From NCBI RefSeq assembly GCF_029784135.1, contig NC_073746.1, positions 142,666,556-142,730,555 on the forward strand: 64,000 nt of DNA. Direction: 5' to 3'. Shown in pieces: positions 10,967 to 24,377 of the stretch (the first letter of the stretch is position 1; every line of letters starts with the position of its first letter). The notes under the pieces are model-generated. The model was not told the DNA's origin and did no database searches. It saw only the letters and a list, made by a program, of their open reading frames with translations. This DNA is from Toxorhynchites rutilus septentrionalis. Lineage: Eukaryota; Arthropoda; Insecta; Diptera; Culicidae. The position numbers were made by a program, and so were the translations under genes.

Positions 10967-12423
10967 CTCGTTACGTTATATCGAAGCAAAAAAAAATGTT
11001 TTTGATTGATGCAAAACTGTTCATGATTACTCAAAAATGCGCAAAAACTAATTCTCTATCACCCAGCAGTATTCATAAACCTTTCTTATGCCCATTTAAG
11101 ATAATTTTCGTAGATGATCAGTTCTAAGTAGAGGAAAAGGTCTGAAAAAATTCAAGTGAAATTGGTATCAATTAGTGATAAAACGGATAGTAGTTTGACC
11201 GGATACCGGATAGCTTCAAGGCTTGATAGCCGTATATCCGGCAGTCGGACATTCGGCTTTTTCTTTGCAAATACGAAACTGGATGACACTGCATTTGTAC
11301 ATGAAGCGAATAAAGGATTACATTTTAGAAGAAATAAACAAATTTTTACATAAAAAATAATGAACTATGAATAAATTTCCCGTTTCCGTGGATATCCTTT
11401 AATAAAGATTCAAGTTTTCTACAAGTAATCTTCAACAGTGTTTTTCCTGATAAGGATTCAACTACTTAGGAGACGATCAGAATTACTTAATTGCAACCTT
11501 TTCAGACTTTTCAGAAGTCAAAATATTTAGGAGTTCTTGGAACGTAAACAGTCTTGCTGGCGATGTTATTGGAGTATATAGAATATCTTGCGACGAATCT
11601 TCTGAGAGTAACAGCTCATCGTCGTCTTCAAGACCTTTAAATTAAACAAAAGAGACTGGAATGAATTAAACCTTATACATGAAACTCACGACACACCTTT
11701 TAGGACTTTTAGGACGAAGTGGCAAATGAAAATAAGAGTCGCGTTCAGAAAAAAAAATCCCGTTGCTAACGAAATCGACGAAATGTGCATCACGTTTGCG
11801 ATCGATTCTAAATTTGGTGGTCATTAGAATCGAGGGCAAGGATTGCTACAGTTTATCTTTCAGCTCCTTGCAGTAATATTACAGCGAAGACTATTCTCTG
11901 AAGTTAACCTGGTTTACGAAGCAAATTATTTATTCTTCATAATAATAACCACTGACATTTCAGTAATCAAAACTTATTTTGAATTATGCATGAATGGTTT
12001 TGCTATGCTTAGCTAGCTAGCTAATGAGTTATTTTGTTATGATTTATGTTGTTTTTTATCTTCACTTATTTTTTGTCGGCCTGTTTCCGCCACTTCAGTG
12101 CCAATCACCGACATCAGGGAGGCGAATACACCTGTTCCTACCTACCTGTTCTATATTAAAGTAACATGTTTTTACTGATGATAAAAATTGATAATTGTGT
12201 TCGGTATTGGTAATTATCTTATATTACATTGGTGAGTTTTTTTATCTTTATTTCATCCATACATAACATAGGAGGCATCTCGTCTAGGATCACAGAGGGT
12301 GGTTTTCTTCATATCTCGTTCCACTTTGGTATCTTTCATCTGATACGCACCATCCAACGACTGTTTACCATCTTTCTGTAATTCTTCAAACATATCCAAA
12401 ATCAACAGATAGCCTAACGGAAT

Positions 12424-12460
12424 CCTACGTCAACTATGTGGTCGTGTCTCGTACACAACC
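12424..12460 (-). repeat. terminal hairpin module (family shared with 20703, 25831, 49062, 52632)
   Basis: Minus strand: GGTTGTGT-ACGAG-ACACGACC hairpin, then a short spacer and TTGACGTAGGATT. Isolated end of a repeat inside the larger TIR element. Confidence 0.6.
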
Positions 12461-12759
12461 CTCCTGTGACTTTTTATCAAAAAATAAAATTGAAATCCAA
12501 AAGGAAAACTAACAATGCTACCCCATTTTACGGTACTTATTTGTTTGAAAACTTACTAGAAACATTTATTCGAAATAATTTATACTCCAAAAACTATTTC
12601 TGTTTTGTTTATTTTTACATCTTTAAAAGTTACGTTATATCGAGTTACTTTATATCGAGGTTGCCTCATATCGAGGTATGACTGTATTTCAGTTTGAATG
12701 AAAAATTACTTTTCGTCTTTGATGATGAATTATTCAACCAACCATCGCACCGCAAATCG

Positions 12760-13530
12760 ATAGGCAGTTTTGTAAAATCCAATAAATTCTGCACAAGGAT
12801 AATTTGTTACTTTGACGAAAAAAAAATTTTTGATTTTTTTGCATCGATTTAAAAAAAAGTGCCAAAAACAGGATTTTTATAGTGCTTTATAAAATCTACT
12901 GTAATTCTTCAAATATCGTAGTAAGTTCTAATGTGTGCAGGCAAATTTTTAGCCTAGTGTATTCCCTGAACATCTGTAAACGTTTCATATTGATAAGTTC
13001 TGCCGATTTTTCAAAGTTTGAAGTAATTTTTCGTAATTTTCGTTTTCATGCATTTGTAGGCACGAGGATTGCAAGGAATGATGAAACTCACACGTATACA
13101 TACGCATTTCCACACACACATACGCACTCCTTAACCACAAACTCATAAAGACGAAAGTTACGAATCGTTCATTCTGAGAGTCGCGTGGGATTTTGTTCTT
13201 CTGTTACGATTTGCGATTAAATGCTCCTCCAATTTACTCCAAATTTTGAAAAATCGGCTGGAAAAAATGGCTGAACGTATCAATATGAAACGTTTACAGA
13301 TGTTTAAGGAATACACTAAGTTATCAATTCGCCTGCAAACATTAGAACTTATTGCGATATTTGCAGAATTACAGTGGATTTTGTGAAGCACTATAGAAAT
13401 CCTGTTTTTGGCACTATTTTGAAATCGGTGTAAAAAAAATATTTTTTTTTCGTCGAAGTAACAAATTATCCTTTTGCTGGATTTATCGGAGTTTTCCAAA
13501 CTGCCTTTAGACTTGCGGTGCGAGAATCGT
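12760..13530. repeat. foldback repeat with about 260 bp arms
   Basis: The block at 12763-13015 (ending with AACATCTGTAAACGTTTCAT, TTGATAAGTTCTGCCGA) recurs inverted at 13240-13520. The arms diverge by small changes. The loop contains CACACACATACGCA microsatellite-like text. A third, more diverged single copy is at 39960-40330. Translated arms look alike only because of the duplication; no protein function is implied. Confidence 0.75.
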
Positions 13531-13904
13531 ATTTTTCCATTGAAAGAATACTGCAGGTAGAGATAACATATGAATGCGAATGCTATCTTATGATATTCGT
13601 GTTATTCTTAGGTATGAATTCGCGGATGACATTGGGCCTGATTCCCGAATACACTTCACGGTGGAAACGAAATAAACGGCACGCCATTGAACTACGTTTT
13701 ACGAGCTAGTGAAGTGTCGAAGATAATAATGAGTTTTCAGACAGAATGAGCACTTTTCAAATAAAAAAATCATTAATGAAAATTAACTTCTTCGTATCAA
13801 ACTGTTATTCAATGTGAGTGGAAAACTTTGTTTTCTTCATGTGATATAATAATCTCATACAAAAATTTTATCTGAAGATAATTTGTTATTATAATGATAA
13901 GTTT

Positions 13905-14409
13905 AGTGAGTAATTCCAAATGAAATCGACAAATGACAAAACATGAGTATTTTTGATTCGAATGAAAGTGTGTATTCCGTTTGGGTTGGAGGAAATATGA
14001 GTTTTTCACAGCAATTGGGAAGTTTTTGACTCAAGCGTAACTTTTGAAAAGGTAGTATCGATTTTAGTAGAAGAAATCTTTGATAATTTATATCTCAAAA
14101 ACTATGAGTCGTACCGAATAAGTGTCTTAGAAAGAGTTATAGAGTATTGATGGTTGAATATAAAAAAATGTACACTGAGAAAAAAATTAGTACTCTTTTT
14201 TTATTTACAAAATAAAAATTCAATTTGCAATATCCAAAATACATATTTTTTATTTTTTTTATTTTTCATTCAAAATAGAAGTCATGCAGAAAATTTAAAA
14301 AATGGGCCCAAGATGGTAAAACTATTTTCGACGAACTTTATGGAACATCGAATTTTTAGCAATTTTCGAAACTTCGAATTTTTGTATGTTAACAATCATT
14401 TTTAGCCAC
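13905..14409 (+). repeat. repeat family Y, left half, interrupted by CR1
   Basis: Contains AATTCCAAATGAAATCGACA, CTCAAAAACTATGAGTCGTA and GTGTCTTAGAAAGAGTTATA. Homologous to 36890-37170 and, inverted, to 30880-31130. It breaks at TTTAGCCACA (14400-14409); the unbroken copy at 30440-30480 continues with TATGAATACTGATG, which here reappears only at 19139. The 4.7 kb in between is therefore an insertion. Confidence 0.8.
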
Positions 14410-14461
14410 AAATTATTTATTTAATGTCAAACGTCTTCGACCTAATGGTTGTACAGACTGC

Positions 14462-17400
14462 TTATAGGGACTTAATTCTATTCTTATAGATTAACCTACT
14501 AATATTAAAATCGAACAGTTCAGATACCTCGTTAAAGACGCGGCAGCAAGCGTCTAATGGATTATTTTGCCCATATATGGTACGGTGATTAGGCATCGCC
14601 AGGACTCGATGGTGGCGTAGCTGTCGGAATGGTGCGTGTAGGCTAACGTTTCGAAGTAGATAGCTGCAGTCAATTTTGTCTGTCAATACATCGAAAATAA
14701 AAATTCTCTGTAGCATCAATCGTCGGCTTTCCAGGGTTTGCATTCCAATAAGTGCACAGCGCTGTTCATAGGGTGGTAGGTTGGTTGGATCATTCCAGGG
14801 CAGGCCACGTAGAGCATACCTTACGAAGCGTTTCTGAACACGTTCGATGCGCTGGATATGTACAGCGTGATATGGGGCCCATACTTGTACTGCGTATTCC
14901 AAGACGCTGCGAACAAAAGCACAGTACAACGACTTCAGAGCGTAGACGTAGCTCATCGAAATGAGCTGTGTTGCGTCTCAAAAATCCAACCATCGCATTT
15001 GCTCTTGAAATTGTGACCGAGACGTGCTCATGGAAACGCAGCTTGCTGTCAAGAAGAACTCCCAGATCTTTGATTCTATTGACTCTCTGCAGTGGCGAGA
15101 GATTCAACATGTATCCGTGTACAATAGGGGAGCGAGAGCGCGTAAATGTGATGGCCTTGCATTTTTCAGCGTTTACATGCATTCCATTTTCCTGGCACCA
15201 AACCGTTAATCGCTCAATGTCAGCTTGCAGTATGCAGCAGTCTAAATTTGAATGTATTACTCGGTAAATTTTCAAATCATCCGCATATAAAATTTTCTCC
15301 GAACATAACCTTTCGCACAGATCGTTAACGAATAATACAAAAATCAGAGGACCAAGAATGCTTCCTTGTGGCACACCAGATGGAATCGTAAATTCGTTGG
15401 ATCTAGTACCGTGGACCTTGACAAAAGCTTTGCGGGATGATAAGTATGAGGTTAGCAGGTTTATGATCCAGGATGGTAAACCAAGTCGATCCATTTTCAG
15501 AATAGCAAGGTCGTGGGGTACTTTGTCAAAAGCTTTGGAGAAATCGACGTAAACAGCATCAACTTGTTGCCGCTTCTCGATTTTGTTGATTAGCATGTGA
15601 GTGTATGCCATAAGGTTCGTGGTGGTTGCGCGTTTTTTAAAGAAGCCGTGTTGGAACTCTGAAACCACAGGCTGTACAATCGGACATAGTGCACCATGAA
15701 CTAGACTCTCGAGCACTTTTGCTAGGCAGTTTAAAATCGATATCGGACGATAGTTTTCGACATCGTGAAAGCTGCCTTTCTTGTGGACTGGAGTTATCGA
15801 TGCAAGCTTCCAAGTCTCGGGAAAAATACCCTCGCGCAGAGATTGGTTGTAAACCATAGAAACTGGTCTGGCGAGCATCGCTGCACAGTTCTTGATGAAG
15901 ACCGGGGGAATAAGATCCGGACCGGGTCCTTTTGTTGCATCTACTGAACTGAGTGCTTTATGCACCACATCTTCATCAAACACAAGTACTGGGAAACGGA
16001 GATTGTAAGATGGCAGACTGTCAATATACTGGCGGGTTGGTTGAGATGAATTGCTTTCATACATGTTTTGGAAAAATTCGGCAAAGAGATTGGCAGAAGA
16101 AAGTGGTGAGTCGGAGTTGCTGGATTGATAAACGATTTTGTCCGGTATCCGCGTCAAGTTCTTCCGGTTCCGTACGAAACTCCAGAAAGAAGTTGGATTT
16201 TGTTTGAATGTGCTTTGAAGAGCATTTATGTACTTGCGGAAGCTTTCAAGCTGCAAGTTCTTGTATTTTTCTTCGGCCTCGTGTAGTTCTCTTCTGCGTA
16301 TTGGAGTTTTGTCGTAAAGAAATCGTTTTCTCGCTTTTCGCAGCCTATTGCGGAGATTTCGAAGCTGTGGAGTCCACCAGGGTTGATTAAAATTCCTAGA
16401 ACGCTGGGCCTTCAACGGAACTGTTTCTCTAATAATTTCGTTCAATTGTTCATAGAATGTAGATACGGCATTGTCAACTGATGTATGGTCAAGTATGCGG
16501 TCCCAATCCAGAGAAGCAATTTTGTTATTTACAGTATGATAGTCACAGCGAGAAAAATCAAGCTCAGAGCGAGAAGAAGAGTCATCTTCCATTCGGGAAC
16601 AAAAGTTAACAATTAAAGCCAGCGGCTTATGGTGATCGTCCACTTTGAGGAGCGCCGATGGGTAGTCGACAAGACTTACACGGTCAGGGTTGTTAACAAA
16701 TGTCAAGTCAAGAAGCTTACCGTTGGCGTTCAGTAGGTCGTTAATTTGATATAACCCAGACGACAGTGTTGGTTCTACTAATGCTAGTTCCTGCTCCGTA
16801 GATGCGTTAAGAGGTAAAAATGAATTGAAATCATCGTCGAAGGTCCACACTAGATTCGGGAGATTATAGTCACCGAGGATTACGATCACATCATCAGGGT
16901 TGGCCATTTGTTGAATTTGATGGATGGATTCAACGTGACGGGCGTAGGTATCCACATGACTGTTCGGGCGGATGTAGATGCTACAGATGAACAATGAGAA
17001 CCGGGGTAGAATGATGCGCACGGTTGTTTGCTCCAAACTCTCACAGTTTACTAGATGCACCGAACTACAGTTAAGCTCAAATTTCACTGCAATCAAGACA
17101 CCACCGCCACGGGACAAGTGACTGCTGAGTGAATTACGATCACAGCGATACAATACGTAGTTACTTGATAATTCAGCACTTGATATTCCAGAATGAAGCC
17201 ACGTTTCTGTAAGTACCACTGCATCAAAGTCACAGGCGAGAAGTGATAGAAGCATGTCATTGGTCTTAGTCCTTAATCCGCGAACATTCTGATAGTAGAC
17301 AGTCAGCTGTGTATTATTTGCGTTAGATGAAGGTATTGGATGACAACGTTGTTCAAGATCAGGCGTTGAAGAACTTGGTTGGGGGATGTGGTTTACTGAC

Positions 17401-17537
17401 TCCCTCCCTGGATGGGGAGTTGCTGTGATTGGTTCGTTGCTGATGTTCCCGTGTCGATGACTTGCGGGGGCTTCCAAAAATGTTGTACATTTGTACCATA
17501 CTCTAGGAATTCCCTGAACTCGATTTCTCTGGGCCAC
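14462..17537 (-). pseudogene. CR1 ORF2: endonuclease-reverse transcriptase, one frameshift
   Basis: Copies the element by target-primed reverse transcription: the APE-type endonuclease nicks DNA, the RT primes on the nick. From the ATG at 17537: endonuclease at residues about 78-310 with YYQNVRG (N84), LTETW (E111), LGDYN (D223, N225) and DDHH (300-303); reverse transcriptase about 530-870 with FSKAFDKVPHDL (D665), SGVPQGSILGP (720-730) and YADDLKIY (751-758). All catalytic residues seem intact. The frame is lost near 14960: the first reading ends at 14790, while the true continuation (SYVYALKSLYC to KNRIKSL) runs to 14462 in another frame. A single-base deletion explains this. ORF1 overlaps the start by 145 bp. 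Confidence 0.93.
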
Positions 17538-18256
17538 GTAGAAGGGTCCATAGCTTTGGCCTTCAGATCTTGACTGACGCCTATCTTGAAAGAGACGAAG
17601 GTCAAAGTTGACAATGGCCGACCCTTTGGAACTAGCGGCTTAGCAATAACATCATCCGTCGATAAGCGCTCCTTAACTAGTTGTTGGACATCTGCTTCCT
17701 TGACATCTGGGGATATTTTGGAGAGATACACCCAAAATTTGTCATCAGCTCTCGATCCTGATCTCAAAAGCGTATTGTTTACGGACTGACCGGTACCGTG
17801 GAAGATTTTCGTTGGTTGTTCTTGTGACGGCAATATGTCCTCATCACGACCTCTTTTCGGCGTTGATCGATTACCAAAATTAAAGTTGAAATGACGAGGT
17901 AAAGGCGACGAGACAGCAGGGGTCAGCTTATTGAAGCCACCTTGGATCTCTTGCTTGAGTTCTGCAATCAAACTCTCCTTGATATCCGTCTTCAGATCAT
18001 CAACAAGTTTCTGGTACACGTCTTTTACCTCCTTAGCAGCAGCATTGATCGATACCATGGCGTTTCTAGAACGAGCGTTCGCCATGACGTCACGACATCC
18101 TTTGCACATCCAGAATAATCCGGGCTGATTATCAACTTCCTTGTAAAGCGCCTCCGATATTTTTGCACAATTAAAATGGAAATTCGCTTTACTGAAACCT
18201 TTGCAGACAACCTCTTGGTTGGTCATGGCTAACGCGCAACTGTGACAAATTTCCAT
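17393..18256 (-). CDS. CR1 ORF1: PHD-finger RNA-binding protein
   Basis: Complete 287-residue frame. Residues 4-56 form a Cys4-His-Cys3 PHD-like finger (CHSC, then CKG, HFNC and CKGC), the hallmark of CR1 ORF1. Residues about 70-110 are a charged helical, probably coiled-coil part (EVKDVYQKLVDDLKTDIKE). Residues about 115-165 are Pro/Ser-rich, and about 170-270 form an RRM-like domain (WVYLSKISPD, then LSTLTFVSFKIG). ORF1 proteins coat the element RNA and help strand transfer. No stop or frameshift is seen. It ends at 17393, inside ORF2. Confidence 0.9.
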   Translation of the reverse strand: MEICHSCALAMTNQEVVCKGFSKANFHFNCAKISEALYKEVDNQPGLFWMCKGCRDVMANARSRNAMVSINAAAKEVKDVYQKLVDDLKTDIKESLIAELKQEIQGGFNKLTPAVSSPLPRHFNFNFGNRSTPKRGRDEDILPSQEQPTKIFHGTGQSVNNTLLRSGSRADDKFWVYLSKISPDVKEADVQQLVKERLSTDDVIAKPLVPKGRPLSTLTFVSFKIGVSQDLKAKAMDPSTWPREIEFREFLEYGTNVQHFWKPPQVIDTGTSATNQSQQLPIQGGSQ

Positions 18257-18985
18257 TATGTTAGATCAACCAACGTTGAGATCGCAGTACTATTATTGAA
18301 GAACAAACAGCAGAAACAGAACTGGAAGCACTGCTGCAGGGACCAATGTGCTTTTTCCGCTTCGCTTACTTCTCAGAATCACAACTAGAGCGCGTTTTGT
18401 TCCCTTTCCCAGTGTTCCCTTTTACACATACACAGGTTGACGACAATTTGTTTACTTTTTGATTGTGAAATCGATGGCCAAATTGTGTGATGAAGCTGGG
18501 CAGCAATATGAAGGGATTGTTGTATGACGGGTGGATGTTCGGATTTCGGCGCAGAATGAGAAGACCAGCGGAACCAACTTTTGTTTATTGGTTCCGGTTT
18601 GCAGCATACATACACAAAAACTAATGTTTATGCAATCGACAGCGGATGAAATGAGCTTGATGGAAAATCTCGGTGTTTATGCACAGTAATAGAGTGGCAA
18701 ACAGCGCACAGGTGGAGAGCGGCGAGGCGGGAGGTGTAATAGTGGCGGTGACGGGCAAATGGCGGTGGCTTATTTATCTCGGACCACTCTCAAGCCAGCT
18801 CGGAATTTGTTAAATTCACTTATCCTACCTGGCAGATTGGTTGCGACAAACTATTGTAGGCTTTTCTGGCGGCTGAAGCGGATGATCGGGTGCGGATTAA
18901 TGAATTGTAGGCGGGTTTTTGATGAAAAACAACGAAAAATAAGAGAGCACGATAAAACAAGCGAGTTGACTATACGGCAGGGTTC

Positions 18986-20400
<1,415 letters not shown>

Positions 20401-20416
20401 TAGGAGGTTGTGTCCA

Positions 20417-20699
20417 TGTGCTCCCTTGGCCGAGTGGTTAGCGTCATAACTAACATGCCGGGTGTCGGGTTCGATTCCCGTTCTGGTCGGGGGGATTTTT
20501 CGTCAAAGAAATTTCCTCCGACTTGCACTGTGATCACGCGTATTCTAGAGCTTGCCACTCAAAATGCATTCAAGGCGTGTTATTTGGCATAGAAATCTCA
20601 ACTAAGTACTAATAAAAATGACGCAAGTAATACTACGTTGAGACGGCGAAGTTCCTCTAGGAACGTTAGTGCCATTGAAGAAGAAGAAGAAGAAGAAGA
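20417..20699 (+). mobile_element. full-length tRNA-derived SINE (Feilai-like), left arm
   Basis: Starts with a tRNA-like head: A box TGGCCGAGTGGTTAGCG, B box GGTTCGATTCCCG, then the SINE body and a (GAA)n tail. Target duplication AGGAGGTTGTGTCCA at 20402-20416 and 20700-20714. It lies in the outermost terminus of the palindrome and has an inverted twin at 23368-23648. Confidence 0.9.
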
Positions 20700-20702
20700 A
20701 GG

Positions 20703-20750
20703 AGGTTGTGTCCAAGACATGACTACATTGTTGACGTAGAACTACGCTGT
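20703..20750 (+). repeat. terminal hairpin module
   Basis: GGTTGTGTC-CAA-GACATGACT pairs with wobbles, then spacer ACATTG and TTGACGTAGAACTACG. The inverted twin is at 23315-23365. Same architecture as at 12424, 25811, 49041 and 52632. Confidence 0.65.
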
Positions 20751-21798
20751 TACTTTTTTCAAGTCGTTTGTTAATAACTTCGGATATTATTTTAGAATGC
20801 TGCCAAATTTTAGCAAAACCTGTTTCATAGAATGATTTGGTCGCCCGTGAAATGGTTTTTATTGCAGAATCAGTTGATGATAACAGATTGATAATTCATT
20901 CTTGCCCTCGCAGAACATTACACAAGCTGATCGCAAGTCGCACATTGTTTCATGTTAATGCATTGAAAATTTACCTCGAACGCTCTTCCGGTGGCCTATT
21001 TCGCAATTAACATACACTCGGCTACAGATGATCATCAGACGATGATTGTGCCAGCACCATTATTCCACATCTCATAACTGCATAAATCTTTCTTTGGCGT
21101 CGAATGAAAACAACAACAATGGCAATACTTGCAAGTATCAAATATCATGATACATGTTATTTAGTATTGTCTCAGTTTTGAATCGCACTTCTAGACATCG
21201 TACGTACAACGAAAACCAACCAGCACCAAACAAGCGTTCAACATAGCATGCATACAGAGCCATACATTGATGGCCTGAACCGAGTAAGAACATAAACACT
21301 TCTCATCATTTTTCTCTATTCTCAAAAGAAACGCTTCTGTTAATATAACTGGCCTCGAAAATAGTTGCATTACGTTCTCATGTTCTAGATAAGCGCAGCT
21401 GTTATCCTTAGTGGAAAAATTTTTGCTACTGGCAAGCGGAACTCAATCACATATAAAATTCTAGAGCGACATTTGACTAAATAAACGAAATAAATTCTGC
21501 CGGTTAATCTTAATAACCTCGAAAAGAGTTGCATTACTTCGTTATGATCAAGATTAGCACAAATATCATCCTTGTTGGAGGTAGTTTTGCGATTGGCACA
21601 CGAACCCAAATAACTTACAATATTCCAGCACGACATTCGCTATGGTTTAGCTTGATATTCCTCAAATTATTATGTGGCGCACAACCTTAACGCCTGCTTC
21701 GCCATAGCGTCAGTTCGATGCATTGATGCAATGTGAAAGGAACCAGCGAAGCCCTTGTGATGATGGAAAACAAACGAAGTTTACTGGTTCGAATGAAG

Positions 21799-21872
21799 AA
21801 AAGGTCTGAATATTTGCCTCAGCAGAGATCCACCCAAGTGCAAATATTCCTCTTCCGCTTCCTCCTCTCTCT

Positions 21873-21915
<43 letters not shown>

Positions 21916-21993
21916 CTCTGCTCTGCTGAGAAAAGGTCTGAATATTTGCCTCAGCAGAGATCCACCCAAGTGAAAATATTCCTCTTCCGCTTC

Positions 21994-22073
<80 letters not shown>

Positions 22074-22089
22074 CTCTGCTCTGCTGAGG
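21799..22089. repeat. palindrome centre: direct repeat with (TA)n and (CT)n
   Basis: A unit starting AAAAGGTCTGAATATTTGCC and ending CTCTGCTCTGCTGAG occurs twice in direct orientation (21799-21928 and 21931-22089). The microsatellites are (TA)n at 21875-21913, (CT)n at 21994-22030 and (AT)n at 22031-22070. This is the loop of the foldback. Confidence 0.8.
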
Positions 22090-22846
22090 CAAATATTCAG
22101 ACCTTTTCTTCATTCGAAGCAGTAAACTTCGTTTGTTTTCCATCATCACAAGGGCTGCGCTGGTTCCTTTCACATTGCATCAATGCATCGAACTGACGCT
22201 ATGGCGAAGCAGGCGTTAAGGTTGTGCGCCACATAATAATTTGAGGAATATCAAGCTAAACCATAGCGAATGTCGTGCTGGAATATTGTAAGTTATTTGG
22301 GTTCGTGTGCCAATCGCAAAACTACCTCCAACAAGGATGATATTTGTGCTAATCTTGATCATAACGAAGTAATGCAACTCTTTTCGAGGTTATTAAGATT
22401 AACCGACAGAATTTATTTCGTTTATTTAGTCAAATGTCGCTCTAGAATTTTATATGTGATTGAGTTCCGCTTGCCAGTAGCAAAAATTTTTCCACTAAGG
22501 ATAACAGCTGCGCTTATCTAGAACATGAGAACGTAATGCAACTATTTTCGAGGCCAGTTATATTAACAGAAGCGTTTCTTTTGAGAATAGAGAAAAATGA
22601 TGAGAAGTGTTTATGTTCTTACTCGGTTCAGGCCATCAATGTATGGCTCTGTATGCATGCTATGTTGAACGCTTGTTTGGTGCTGGTTGGTTTTCGTTGT
22701 ACGTACGATGTCTAGAAGTGCGATTCAAAACTGAGACAATACTAAATAACATGCATCATGATATTTGATACTTGCAAGTATTGCCATTGTTGTTTTCATT
22801 CGACGCCAAAGAAAGATTTATGCAGTTATGAGATGTGGAATAATGG

Positions 22847-23000
22847 TTTTTTTTTTATCTGTATTATAGTGATTTTCAACTCATTTGGCTGGTTCGTCAC
22901 TTTTTACTTCCATTTTTGGAAGAATGTCGGGAGTGAGAATTGAACTCGTGACCTTTAGCGTGAGAGGCATGGATGTTACCACTACGCCAGATCGCCTCCT
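22847..23000 (-). mobile_element. second tRNA-derived SINE family, right arm only
   Basis: Minus strand: head GGCGATCTGGCGTAGTGGTA (A-box-like), B box GAGTTCAATTCTC, body with ACATTCTTCCAAAAATGG, poly(A) tail. Target duplication GGAATAATGG at 22837-22846 and 23001-23010. The left arm has the empty site (near 21060). A sister copy is at 51476-51619. Confidence 0.88.
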
Positions 23001-23367
23001 GGAATAATGGTGCTGGCACAATCATCGTCTGATGATCATCTGTAGCCGAGTGTATGTTAATTGCGAAATAGGCCACCGGAAGAGCGTTCGAGGTAAATTT
23101 TCAATGCATTAACATGAAACAATGTGCGACTTGCGATCAGCTTGTGTAATGTTCTGCGAGGGCAAGAATGAATTATCAATCTGTTATCATCAACTGATTC
23201 TGCAATAAAAACCATTTCACGGGCGACCAAATCATTCTATGAAACAGGTTTTGCTAAAATTTGGCAGCATTCTAAAATAATATCCGAAGTTATTAACAAA
23301 CGACTTGAAAAAAGTAACAGCGTAGTTCTACGTCAACAATGTAGTCATGTCTTGGACACAACCTCCT

Positions 23368-23648
23368 TCTTCTTCTTCTTCTTCTTCAATGGCACTAACG
23401 TTCCTAGAGGAACTTCGTCGTCTCAACGTAGTATTACTTGCGTCATTTTTATTAGTACTTAGTTGAGATTTCTATGCCAAATAACACGCCTTGAATGCAT
23501 TTTGAGTGGCAAGCTCTAGAATACGCGTGATCACAGTGCAAGTCGGAGGAAATTTCTTTGACGAAAAATCCCCCCGACCAGAACGGGAATCGAACCCGAA
23601 CACCCGGCATGTTAGTTATGACGCTAACCACTCGGCCAAGGGAGCACA
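23368..23648 (-). mobile_element. full-length tRNA-derived SINE (Feilai-like), right arm
   Basis: Mirror image of 20417-20699, including its target duplication TGGACACAACCTCCT on both sides (23353-23367 and 23649-23663). It was therefore copied with the arm, not inserted separately. Confidence 0.9.
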
Positions 23649-23663
23649 TGGACACAACCTCCT

Positions 23664-23770
23664 ACAAACAACGAAGTTTACTGCTTCGAATGAAGAAAAG
23701 GTCTGAATATTTGCCTCAGCAGAGATCCACCCAAGTGCAAATATTCCTCTTCCGCTTCCTCCTCTCTCTG

Positions 23771-23846
<76 letters not shown>

Positions 23847-23850
23847 ATGG

Positions 23851-23905
<55 letters not shown>
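23664..23905. repeat. direct extra copy of the palindrome centre, with (TA)n
   Basis: Immediately outside the right arm, 23667-23770 repeats 21770-21872 (AACGAAGTTTACTG through CTTCCTCCTCTCTCTG) and runs into (TA)n at 23771-23844 and 23855-23901. It is unexplained by a simple foldback and may mark the mechanism that built it. Confidence 0.8.
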
Positions 23906-23907
<2 letters not shown>

Positions 23908-24377
23908 CAGCTACATAATTTGCACCACCAAACAATCGTCCATCATTGCATCAGAATATTAGGTGATTGTTGCATCGCAACAGGAACAAAGCACACGGGA
24001 GCAGATACAAATGGGGTTTCAGCGTAGCGAAGATGCTATTTGCACATACGGGTTATAAAGCTTGCACGTATGAACACAAAGCCATATATCAATGACTTCA
24101 AGCAACTAAATATATACACACTTATCTCCGCTCTGCGCTCTTCTCAACAAGAGCCCTCTCTATTAGTATTTCCGGTCCCGATTAGCTTAGCTGTCATCAT
24201 TGGTGGAGATTGATGACAAAATTACTGAACAATTATTTTCTGGGTGAGCCGATGATAGCCTTGTTTGATGATTCCCAACACAATTATTAAATAATTTTGT
24301 CGCGTCCACAGCTCAATCCGAAACGAATACATGTGATGACGCAAAACAAGGAAGAACAAACGATGTTTGTAATTTTT
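23906..24377. other. non-coding stretch
   Basis: No gene. The words GTCGCGTCCACAGCTCAATC (24302-24321) recur inverted near 24940-24965, so 24300-24970 is flanked by a short inverted repeat. Confidence 0.5.

Larger units (their letters stand above)
10735..12684. mobile_element. TIR DNA transposon relic (pogo/Tigger-like ends)
   Basis: Left end CAGTTATACCTCGATATAAG and right end reading inward CAGTCATACCTCGATATGAG are inverted repeats. Blocks TTACTTTATATCGAG and TTACGTTATATCGA continue them. TA flanks each end (10733-10734, 12685-12686), the expected target duplication for Tc1/mariner/pogo. No transposase frame is visible, so the element is non-autonomous or decayed. It was later hit by a LINE tail (10781-10966). 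The 5'-CAG start and TCGA-rich ends resemble the pogo element at 31218-32318; superfamily is inferred from that. Confidence 0.7.
20402..23663. mobile_element. giant palindromic (foldback) element with 1.43 kb arms
   Basis: Left arm 20402-21833 and right arm 22071-23663 are near-identical inverted copies: for example, the same 83-codon frame appears at 21385-21636 on minus and 22270-22521 on plus with one residue different. Both outer ends read AGGAGGTTGTGTCCA. Each arm has the same SINE at the same place. The right arm has one further SINE (22847-23000); without it and its target duplication, the arms differ by about 3 bp in length. The 237 bp centre holds (TA)n and (CT)n and a short direct repeat. 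No transposase is seen. A decayed relative lies at 25190-25851. Confidence 0.88.

Noticed and set aside
20410..20500. Functional tRNA gene
   Set aside because: A and B boxes are clear, but the cloverleaf does not close properly and the sequence continues into a SINE body with a (GAA)n tail and target duplication.
21385..22521. Two identical 83-codon frames in opposite orientation
   Set aside because: They are the same sequence in the two palindrome arms. Composition is not protein-like and the decayed copy at 25380-25640 does not keep the frame.
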